From an uncultured Bacteroides sp. (GTDB lineage Bacteria > Bacteroidota > Bacteroidia > Bacteroidales > Bacteroidaceae), in assembly GCA_958453305.1 (NCBI GenBank), contig CAUDXH010000013.1, positions 1 through 57,870 on the forward strand: a stretch of DNA of 57,870 bases, read 5' to 3'. The notes below the pieces were generated by a model that saw only the letters and a list, made by a program, of their open reading frames with translations, did not search any database and was not told the DNA's origin. A program made the translations under genes and the position numbers. Below are positions 18,861-24,592 of this stretch, piece after piece. Positions within the stretch are counted from its first letter, which is position 1, and every line of letters begins with the position of its first letter.

Positions 18861-19396
18861 TTATATTTTATCATTGTAATAAAAACCGACTTCTTTAGGA
18901 TGGTCTATTAACAATGCGCTGTCGGGAACCTTTCTCGTTAAGCTATAAGCTATTATATCACCGATTCCTTCCCATACTAACATTACTCCAGCGAAAAAAA
19001 CAAGAAAGTTTCCGACAATGAGACCTGTTAACATAGGTAAGAGACCTAATAATAAGGTTGGCATTAGCAATACGATTCTATATTGTTTAGCAGTTATGGC
19101 ATCCTCACAGTGGCAGTAGGGGGCTAAATGGCTCCACATAATACCAAACCTTATCCTCTTAAATCTTTTTTTGAAAATACCGCAAAGCATATTCCATGTA
19201 TTAGTTCATGTAAAAGAATAAAACTAAAGGTCACAAGTATCAGTGAGATCAAAGAATAGGGATTTTCAATCAAAGTTTCTCTATATTCTGTATCATGAAA
19301 ATATCGGTATGTTATAATAAGCAGTGGCGTTCCTATTATTATGCATGGCAAAGAAAATAAATATACCTTATTTATATCTATAACTTTTTCTTTCAT
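18861..19396 (-). pseudogene. DUF3267 zinc-metalloprotease family protein, -1 frameshift at A7
   Basis: The frame from ATG 19396 gives 77 residues including a hydrophobic region and the zinc motif HELIH (residues 63-67), then stops at 19154. A frame shifted by -1 at the run of seven A (19172-19166) carries on smoothly to 18861 with typical DUF3267 features (HLAPYCHC, YRIVLLMP, GNFLVFF). The joined product is 178 aa, full length for the family. The gene is therefore either a recent one-base deletion (A8 to A7), a phase-variable tract, expressed by slippage on A AAA AAA, or a sequencing error. DUF3267 proteins resemble site-2-type membrane proteases; here an immunity or peptide-processing role is plausible. 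Confidence 0.8.
19166..19172 (-). other. A7 slippery run inside the DUF3267 gene
   Basis: In the starting frame the minus strand reads TCA AAA AAA GAT, which contains A AAA AAA in the correct phase for -1 slippage. After the shift the frame reads AGA TTT AAG and stays open for 101 codons. The original frame stops four codons after the run. Confidence 0.75.
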
Positions 19397-19556
19397 ACGT
19401 TCTGATTTTCTGGTTTTACATTTTGATATTTACCACTCTATTTAAATCTTGAAATGTCTGATAAAACTTCATTTTCAATTTATTGGGTTTTACGTTTGTA
19501 AAGGTAAGCTGATGTTGTGGGAGACTATGTTATCTTTATGTTATCGTTAGGTTAAT
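19393..19556 (-). repeat. Duplicated promoter-leader segment, copy 1 (copy 2 at 20525-20698)
   Basis: About 165 bp upstream of the DUF3267 gene match the segment upstream of the GG-peptide operon in the same orientation. Shared blocks include the regulator box, the -7 region, CATTTTGAT, TTCATTTTCAA and the start context AGAACGTATGAAAGA. The two operons therefore have the same control region and similar untranslated leaders of about 100 nt. Confidence 0.8.
19499..19556 (-). promoter_or_regulatory. Box promoter 1 (DUF3267 operon)
   Basis: Given on the plus strand, three 11-bp units begin at 19529 (GTTATCTTTAT), 19540 (GTTATCGTTAG) and 19551 (GTTAATG). The promoter reads leftward: the box is followed by exactly 22 nt and then TACCTTTA (19506-19499), one base from TAnnTTTG. 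The -33 position overlaps the box, which suits activation by a bound OmpR-type regulator. Confidence 0.75.
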
Positions 19557-19559
19557 GTG

Positions 19560-19883
19560 TCAAAGCTCAAGTGCTTGTTCCCAACAAGCATCCACTCCTG
19601 ATAATCTGTCTTCTAATGAACAGCAAACGGCAATGTCCGGAAATAAACTTTTTTCTACGTTTGTTTCATTCGGTCGAAGAAAATATGAATGACTGATACA
19701 GAGGCAGTTCTTTGTAAATGGGAGTTGGACAGGAAGTACATCACCATAGCAAGTTGGGCTTTGAGAAGTTGGAGTCCCAACAATGGGAAAAAGGGCATTG
19801 TCTTTAATAAGTGTCAGCATATAGTTTGCGCTGCTAAATGTATTTTGTCCTTGGATAAAAATGGTTTCTCCATGAAAACATTT
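19560..19883 (-). pseudogene. S41-family serine peptidase, C-terminal remnant
   Basis: The minus strand encodes about 105 residues that read as the end of an S41 (tail-specific) protease: a strand, then TFSSAN with the expected catalytic Ser, an IVGTPTSQSP loop, YGDVLPVQLPFT, an LRPNE turn, and the closing PDIAV...GVDACWEQALEL. The N-terminal half is missing and there is no start codon before the catalytic motif. The homology begins about 15 bp after the stop of the small peptide gene at 19894, which suggests a deletion joined them. Nisin-resistance protein is an S41 protease, so the intact ancestor could have been an immunity or peptide-processing enzyme. Confidence 0.6.
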
Positions 19884-19893
19884 TTTCGGATTT

Positions 19894-20046
19894 TTACTTT
19901 GTCATAAGAGCGATGAATGCTCCTACTTCTTTCCCAAGATAAAAAAGAATACAAAATATAACAGCAAGAATTCCAATACTTATAAAAGTATTTGCAAATT
20001 CATTTCCGGTTATATGATTTTTAATTTTTGAAAAGAAATTGCACAT
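19894..20046 (-). CDS. Small membrane peptide of the bacteriocin-like operon (50 aa)
   Basis: Starting at ATG 20046 the product is 50 aa with one strong hydrophobic helix (about residues 21-38) and a basic N-terminus (SKIKNH). It has no GG leader. It begins 7 bp after the preceding stop, so translation is coupled to the GG-peptide genes. A small immunity protein or a leaderless toxin are both possible. A longer reading from 20115 would overlap the previous gene and is unlikely. Confidence 0.6.
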   Translation of the reverse strand: MCNFFSKIKNHITGNEFANTFISIGILAVIFCILFYLGKEVGAFIALMTK

Positions 20047-20053
20047 ATGTCTA

Positions 20054-20218
20054 TTATTTAATACATTCTGCAATAAATTCACCGGTTGCTTTACCAGCCT
20101 CATAAATAGCAACACCTGCGGCAGCTATTCCGCCTATCAGCAAAAAGGTTTCTATAAAACCTCCATTGACACTTTCTTGTTCGTCAAGCGTCATATCTGT
20201 AAATAAATACTCTCTCAT
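20054..20218 (-). CDS. Double-glycine leader bacteriocin-like peptide D (54 aa)
   Basis: The 20-residue leader ends TLDEQESVNGG, a textbook GG leader for C39-peptidase exporters. The 34-residue core is hydrophobic in its first half (FLLIGGIAAAG) and contains a GKATG (GxxxG) motif and one Cys near the end. Size and composition fit a pore-forming class IIb peptide. It starts 4 bp after peptide C, suggesting an equimolar pair. Below the size of standard gene calls, it was found by translating the minus strand directly. Confidence 0.75.
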   Translation of the reverse strand: MREYLFTDMTLDEQESVNGGFIETFLLIGGIAAAGVAIYEAGKATGEFIAECIK

Positions 20219-20222
20219 ACAG

Positions 20223-20396
20223 CTATTTTTGATTATAACCTACATAAACTCCTGCTGCGAATATACCTGTCGCTGCTGCCCATGCCAAGGCTTTGCCAGT
20301 TATAGCAACTCCTAATATAGTACAGATAACGACTCCTCCATTAGTTTCCAATTGTTCTTGCATACTCATGGTACGCATCATTTCTTTGTATTCCAT
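20223..20396 (-). CDS. Double-glycine leader bacteriocin-like peptide C (57 aa)
   Basis: The leader ends MSMQEQLETNGG after 21 residues. The 36-residue core is mostly small and hydrophobic residues (VVICTILGVAITGKAL, then AAATGIFAAG) with a GVYVG (GxxxG) motif and a polar YNQK tail. It looks like the second half of a two-peptide class IIb bacteriocin with peptide D. It lies 18 bp after peptide B in the operon driven by box promoter 2. Confidence 0.75.
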   Translation of the reverse strand: MEYKEMMRTMSMQEQLETNGGVVICTILGVAITGKALAWAAATGIFAAGVYVGYNQK

Positions 20397-20414
20397 AAAT
20401 TCTCAATTTAAGTT

Positions 20415-20528
20415 TTACCAGCAAATAATAATTTGCTCAAAAGGATTCAAATTCTCCAGCTGTTTTTCAGTCGGAGGATAATACCCGCCTGTAATTGACA
20501 GGACTTCATTTTTGGTTAGTTCTTTCAT
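20415..20528 (-). CDS. Double-glycine leader peptide B (37 aa)
   Basis: The leader MKELTKNEVLSITGG is a clear double-glycine leader. The 22-residue core starts YYPPTEKQLENLNPF and ends in EQIIICW; it is polar, Pro-containing and not an obvious pore former. It is first in the operon, directly behind the duplicated leader. It could be a second signal, a toxin of another type, or a precursor that is modified. Its start context is nearly identical to that of the DUF3267 gene. Confidence 0.72.
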   Translation of the reverse strand: MKELTKNEVLSITGGYYPPTEKQLENLNPFEQIIICW

Positions 20529-20698
20529 ACGTTCTAATTTTTTAGTTTAACATTTTGATGTTTACCATTCTATTTGAATATTGGAATGTTTGATAACGCT
20601 TCATTTTCAAGATTCTCAATCTTGCTTAGTTTTACTGATGCAAAGATAAGTCAACATTATCTGGGGCTATGTTACCTTTATGTTATCATTAGGTTAAC
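20525..20698 (-). repeat. Duplicated promoter-leader segment, copy 2
   Basis: Partner of the segment at 19393-19556. It contains the box, the -7 element and an untranslated leader of about 105 nt that carries a short hairpin, GATTCTCAATC against a near-complement (GATTGAGAATC), at 20611-20623. The hairpin part is absent from copy 1. Confidence 0.75.
20641..20698 (-). promoter_or_regulatory. Box promoter 2 (GG-peptide operon)
   Basis: On the plus strand the 11-bp units begin at 20671 (GTTACCTTTAT), 20682 (GTTATCATTAG) and 20693 (GTTAAC). Reading leftward, 22 nt separate the box from TATCTTTG (20648-20641), a perfect TAnnTTTG element. No TTG lies at the normal -33 distance. It is expected to drive peptides B, C, D and the 50-aa peptide. 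Confidence 0.8.
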
Positions 20699-20739
20699 AC
20701 TTATTCTTTGTAGAAATATTTAGCATACTGAACTTTTTG

Positions 20740-20853
20740 TTATTCTGCAACATATACTCGATATTTCACTCCATCAATATTATATGTAACCCAACCTCCA
20801 GCAAATGTATTTAACATTTCATTCTCGCTTAATAAATTCATTACATTCATCAT
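20740..20853 (-). CDS. Double-glycine leader peptide A, candidate pheromone (37 aa)
   Basis: The 20-residue leader ends LLSENEMLNTFAGG; the core is only 17 residues, WVTYNIDGVKYRVYVAE, polar and aromatic rather than pore-forming. It has its own box promoter and lies back-to-back with HK2, as inducing-peptide genes do in class II bacteriocin loci of Firmicutes. A role as the peptide sensed by HK2 is an inference from position, leader and length. It could start at the second Met without changing the GG site. Confidence 0.75.
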   Translation of the reverse strand: MMNVMNLLSENEMLNTFAGGWVTYNIDGVKYRVYVAE

Positions 20854-20880
20854 ATTTCCAAATTTTAATTATTTACACTG

Positions 20881-20938
20881 CAAATATATTGTATCAAAAA
20901 CACAACATATGTTATCTATATCTTATCATTATGTTAAT
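20881..20938 (-). promoter_or_regulatory. Box promoter 3 (peptide A)
   Basis: On the plus strand the units begin at 20911 (GTTATCTATAT), 20922 (CTTATCATTAT) and 20933 (GTTAAT). Reading leftward, 22 nt separate the box from TATATTTG (20888-20881), a perfect -7 element. The transcript of peptide A would have a leader of about 20 nt. The same box lies just upstream of the HK2 promoter on the other strand, so a bound regulator could affect both. Confidence 0.8.
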
Positions 20939-20947
20939 TATAATTCG

Positions 20948-20955
20948 TACTTTTG
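20948..20955 (+). promoter_or_regulatory. -7 element of the HK2-RR operon
   Basis: TACTTTTG is a perfect TAnnTTTG element, only 14 nt before the HK2 start codon, which implies a leader of about ten bases. No TTG is found 19-20 nt upstream; that position lies inside the regulator box. Confidence 0.6.
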
Positions 20956-20969
20956 CACAAAAAATTACC

Positions 20970-22267
20970 ATGGATAATTATATAAGAAGAATAATAACAT
21001 TTCTAAGTATATTGATTTTAATATCAATACAATTTATATGGCTGTATAATTCATATCTATTTGCAAAAAACGATATTATTATGCAAACAAGCAATTTACT
21101 GGAAACTGCTATCGACGAAGAGACTTTCTCTAGATTAAGTTCTTTACCACAAGGAACAATGGTTAAAAGTAGGCCCCAAAGTGATAGTGGTAAAGATATT
21201 CCTGAATTTGCATATATGCAAGAATCTTTGAACGAGCTTGGCTATCCCATGTCTTTAGATTCTGTCGCAAAAATGTTCAAACAAATACTGAAAGAAAAAA
21301 AATAAATAATGATTTTTCATTGTCTGTTTTTAATAAAAATAGAATCATAAAAAAAATAGGAAGAACAAAACATTCAATCTTCAATATAAATACAAAACAA
21401 ATACCTATTAAAGAAGATTATTCATATACGTTAGAAGCTACAATTATTAATCCTCATGTGCTATTCTTTCAAAAAATGGGAATTTTATTATTATCAACTA
21501 CAATTCTTATTGTTTTTGTTTTATATAGTATTATCTATCAAATAAGAATTATTATTCATATAAATAAGATTTCGCAAATCCGTGAAGACTTCTCATATGC
21601 AATGGTACATGACATGAAAACACCTTTGAGCTCTATATTGTCAGCCTTGAATTTTCTACAGGGTGGAAGACTTGATACTAGACCAGAGATGAAAGAGAAA
21701 TTCTTCAATATTGCCAAAGATGAAGCTGATCATTTATTAACATTGACTAACAAGATTCTTACTATATCGAAGTTGGAGAATAATAAATTGGAGATGAACT
21801 GTGAAATGGTAATGCTGAAGCCTCTACTCTTAAAAATATCCGATAAATTTATGGCTAAATCTCCCAAACCAGTTACTTTTAAATTTGACCTGGTTGCTGA
21901 GTGTATTTATGCTGATGCTGAATATATAGAAGAAGTATTTTGCAATATGATTGATAATTCCATAAAATATTCCAAGGATCGTGTTGATATTAAAATATCT
22001 TCTTCAGAGAATAGTAAATATAGTATTATCAAAATTTACGATAATGGACTTGGAATGAATGATGAAGATCAACTTAAGATATTCAATAAGTATGAACGAG
22101 CTTATGCCGGTCGTAAGAAAAAAACTTATGCTTCAGGATTTGGGTTAGGCTTAAACTTTGTTCAACAGGTGATTGAAGCGCACAAAGGGAAAATTATAGT
22201 CAATAGTGTAGAAGGAGAATTTACTGAGTTTATTATTTACTTACCTCTAATATTAAAAGAATTATGA
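20970..22267 (+). pseudogene. Sensor histidine kinase HK2, frameshifted at A8
   Basis: From ATG 20970 the first frame gives 111 residues (one membrane helix at about 5-28, then a periplasmic sensor) and stops at 21303. A -1 shift at the A8 run continues for 321 residues: end of the sensor, second membrane helix, HisKA with HDMKTPL, N box NMIDNSIKYS, G1 DNGLG and G2 GFGLGLNF. The joined 432-aa product aligns through the junction with HK1, which is not broken there, so the shift is real relative to the ancestor. It overlaps the regulator start by 4 bp (ATGA). If decoded, it would be the receptor for a peptide signal. Alternatives are a null allele, phase variation or a sequencing error. Confidence 0.85.
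21295..21302 (+). other. A8 slippery run in HK2 with an immediate stop codon
   Basis: The start frame reads GAA AAA AAA TAA, so A AAA AAA is in slip phase and the stop follows at once. A -1 shift reads on as ATA AAT AAT GAT and stays open to 22267. A stop directly after a slip site would let frame choice decide whether the kinase is made. Confidence 0.75.
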
Positions 22268-22962
22268 TAAAATTATTGTTAGTTGAAGATGATGTGAATC
22301 TGCGTTACATCGTACAAGCTGGACTTCAGGAAATTATAGGAGGCTATGAAGTTGCTGTTGCCGGAAATGGGAAAGAGGGGCTTGAGATATGGAAAAACTG
22401 GAAACCTGATATCATCATTTCAGATGTTGATATGTCGGTGATGAATGGGTTTGAGATGGTAAAAAGAATAAGAGAGACTGACGGTGAGACTCCGATATTG
22501 TTTGCTTCTGCTCTGACATCGCCCAAAGATGTAAGGCAGGGGTATGAACTCGGTGTAAATAATTATGTGAAGAAACCTTTTGTTCCTGACGAAATAGATG
22601 CTCATATCCATGCTCTCCTGAAAATGAAGGAAGGCATAAGAAGCCGCTCGGAAGAAGGGTGCTGTAAGTTCAGCTATTATATGCTTGATACGGTACATTC
22701 TACTCTTCACAATGAGAACACAGGGGAGACTCGTATTCTGACTGTAACAGAATCTAAAATACTGCAGCTTCTTGCCGAGAACAAAAATGAGGTCATTCGC
22801 CGCGAAGCCATCCTAAGCCGTTTCTGGAATACAGAAGATGATTTCTTTGCTTCCCGTAGCTTGGATGTATTTCTCACCAAGCTCCGTAAACTCTTCGCCG
22901 GAAATCCGGATGTGGAGATAAAGACGATAAGGAGTGTCGGACTGATGCTGGTGGCAGTGTAG
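22264..22962 (+). CDS. OmpR/PhoB-type response regulator
   Basis: 232 aa: receiver domain (acidic pair Glu8-Asp9-Asp10, phospho-acceptor Asp54 in IIISDVDM, conserved Lys in NYVKKPF) followed by a winged-helix DNA-binding domain (about 135-230) with DVFLTKLRKLF as recognition helix. It is translationally coupled to HK2. Regulators of this family bind direct repeats with an 11-bp period, exactly the spacing of the three boxes at 19529, 20671 and 20911, so it is the obvious candidate to bind them. Base composition rises in GC along the gene, and its partner could originally have been HK1. Confidence 0.92.
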   Translation: MIKLLLVEDDVNLRYIVQAGLQEIIGGYEVAVAGNGKEGLEIWKNWKPDIIISDVDMSVMNGFEMVKRIRETDGETPILFASALTSPKDVRQGYELGVNNYVKKPFVPDEIDAHIHALLKMKEGIRSRSEEGCCKFSYYMLDTVHSTLHNENTGETRILTVTESKILQLLAENKNEVIRREAILSRFWNTEDDFFASRSLDVFLTKLRKLFAGNPDVEIKTIRSVGLMLVAV

Positions 22963-23062
22963 GGTGCGTGTAGGCAATGGGTGCGTCCTACACCGTCCTA
23001 CACTGCGTCCTGCACGCTTTAACTTATTGCTTATAAGTGGGTTAACCCCAAAAACGTGTAGG
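22953..23062. repeat. Dispersed GTGTAGG/CCTACAC repeat region, copy 1
   Basis: The end of the regulator gene runs into repeated GTGTAGG words, then CCTACACCGTCCTACAC (22987-23003) and TGCGTCCTGCAC. The reverse complement of this core occurs at 57718-57734. Another GTGTAGGGTGCAGG follows near 23050. I do not know the family; it resembles a decayed intergenic repeat unit. Confidence 0.6.
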
Positions 23063-23175
23063 GTGCAGGCAAATTTCGTGAAAACTCTTTTTGTGGGGAG
23101 AGAAGAAGGCTCATTTAAGCTGTTTTTCGGCCTTAGTAATGATAACGGCAAGTCGTAGTAACGGCAACGCCTCGT

Positions 23176-23209
23176 TCTTAGTAACGACCGAGTCTTGTCG
23201 TTACTAAGA
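23176..23209. repeat. Perfect 13-bp hairpin within a short repeat cluster
   Basis: TCTTAGTAACGAC (23176-23188) and GTCGTTACTAAGA (23197-23209) form a perfect stem with an 8-nt loop. Related words AGTAATGATAACGGCAAG and AGTAACGGCAACG lie just upstream (23134-23170). No T-run follows the stem, so a simple terminator is less likely. Apart from this, the dispersed repeat and the promoter below, the gap 22963-23357 holds nothing recognisable. Confidence 0.7.
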
Positions 23210-23301
23210 GTTTCATGATTTTTTTTGCCCAAGTAAAAGAGTAGGTATAAAGGAGTAGGATGCGGTTCGGCAATACCTTCGCTCAAAAGCAAGCTTTGGA
23301 C

Positions 23302-23332
23302 TTGGTACTGCTCTCTCCTTTCACTATCTTTG
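23302..23332 (+). promoter_or_regulatory. Promoter of the DUF5009 gene
   Basis: TTG (23302-23304) is followed after 20 nt by TATCTTTG (23325-23332), a good Bacteroides-type promoter 25 bp before the start codon. Confidence 0.7.
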
Positions 23333-23357
23333 CGCCGATGAAACTAAATCTAATAAT

Positions 23358-24503
23358 ATGGAAACAACAATAAAAAAGAGTGAACGACTGGCTTCACTGG
23401 ATATTCTTCGAGGATTGGACTTGTTTTTCTTGGTCGGTTTGGAAGGTGTTTTACATCCCTTGGCAAAAGCGGTTGACACGGAAGGCTTCCAGACTTTTAT
23501 GTGGAACTTTACTCATGTGGACTGGCAGGGATTTTCACCGTGGGATTTGGTTATGCCGTTGTTTCTTTTTATGTCGGGTGTTTCTATCCCTTTCTCTATG
23601 GCTCGTTTTAAGAATGAGGCCAATTACAGTGGGCTGTTCCGCCGGCTGCTTAAACGGTTTGTCTTGCTGTGGATTTTCGGGATGATGTGTCAGGGAAATC
23701 TTTTGGGACTTGACCCTTCGCGGGTTTATCTTTATTCGAATACACTGCAATCTATAGCCGTAGGTTATCTTTTTACGGCACTCTTTTTTGTCTTTACTTC
23801 TTGGAAAACTCAGATGGGTATTGCCGTCAGCTTGCTGCTGGTATTCTGGGCTTCGATGAAATGGATTGTGGTAGATGGATTCGGAGGAGGCAACTATACT
23901 CCCGACGGGAACTTGGCGGAATGGATAGACCGTATGGTATTGGGTCGTTTCCGGGATGCGGCTTCCGTGGATGAGGGAGTTGTCCGGTTTGCTCCTTGGT
24001 ATCGTTATACATGGATACCCAGCAGTCTGAACTTTATCGTGACGGTTATGAGTGGGGCTTTTGCCGGACAGTTGCTTAAGAACGCTTCATTTTCTGCCCG
24101 GCGCAGGGTGATACTGCTGGCTGGTATCGGTGCAGCAATGGTGGCTTTGGGATGGCTGTGGAATATAGAGCATCCGGTAATCAAGAAACTTTGGACGAGC
24201 TCCATGGTTTTGGTCAGCAGCGGATACTGTTTTCTGCTGATGGCTTTCTTCTACTATGTTGTGGATGTGTGTAAGTTTACCAGAGGTATGGACTGGCTGC
24301 GCGTCTATGGTATGAATTCTATTGTGGCTTATATGCTGGCTCAGTGTGTCAACTTCCGCTGCCTTCCTCATTCTCTGTTCCGCGGCTTGGAACAATATGT
24401 AGGACCTTCTTGGTATCAGGTGCTGATGGCAGTTTCGTGCAGTCTGATTATTTATTTCATCCTTTTGCGTATGTATCGGCTGCGTATTTACTTGCGGATA
24501 TAG
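23358..24503 (+). CDS. DUF5009/HGSNAT-like multi-pass membrane acyltransferase family protein
   Basis: 381 aa with about ten membrane helices. The N-terminus RLASLDILRGLDLF is the signature of the heparan-alpha-glucosaminide N-acetyltransferase-like/DUF5009 group, and the FTHVDWQGFSPWDLVMPLFLFMSG stretch (about residues 51-74) is typical of it. The family is thought to move acyl groups across the inner membrane to sugars; the substrate here is unknown. It stands alone behind its own promoter, and the rpoN gene follows after about 90 bp. Confidence 0.82.
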   Translation: METTIKKSERLASLDILRGLDLFFLVGLEGVLHPLAKAVDTEGFQTFMWNFTHVDWQGFSPWDLVMPLFLFMSGVSIPFSMARFKNEANYSGLFRRLLKRFVLLWIFGMMCQGNLLGLDPSRVYLYSNTLQSIAVGYLFTALFFVFTSWKTQMGIAVSLLLVFWASMKWIVVDGFGGGNYTPDGNLAEWIDRMVLGRFRDAASVDEGVVRFAPWYRYTWIPSSLNFIVTVMSGAFAGQLLKNASFSARRRVILLAGIGAAMVALGWLWNIEHPVIKKLWTSSMVLVSSGYCFLLMAFFYYVVDVCKFTRGMDWLRVYGMNSIVAYMLAQCVNFRCLPHSLFRGLEQYVGPSWYQVLMAVSCSLIIYFILLRMYRLRIYLRI

Positions 24504-24592
24504 ATGTGAAAATAATAGAATTTTCGGGTTCAAGTGCGTGCTTTCAATACAAATTCGTATTTTTGTCCCATTAACAAGAATAATCAACGTTT

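Noticed and set aside
18861..19190. Treating the second DUF3267 half as an independent gene from 19190
   Set aside because: Its first eight codons overlap the first half in another frame and homology starts only after the A7 run, so it is the continuation of one protein.
19689..19907. Plus-strand 72-codon frame between the two minus-strand operons
   Set aside because: It is the shadow of the S41 remnant, whose family motifs are read on the minus strand.
20293..20481. Plus-strand 62-codon frame
   Set aside because: It lies over GG-peptide genes B and C, which have proper leaders, tight spacing and a promoter.
20970..21305. Treating the 111-aa N-terminal HK2 part as a separate sensor gene
   Set aside because: HK1 aligns continuously across the junction, so the two frames form a single kinase.
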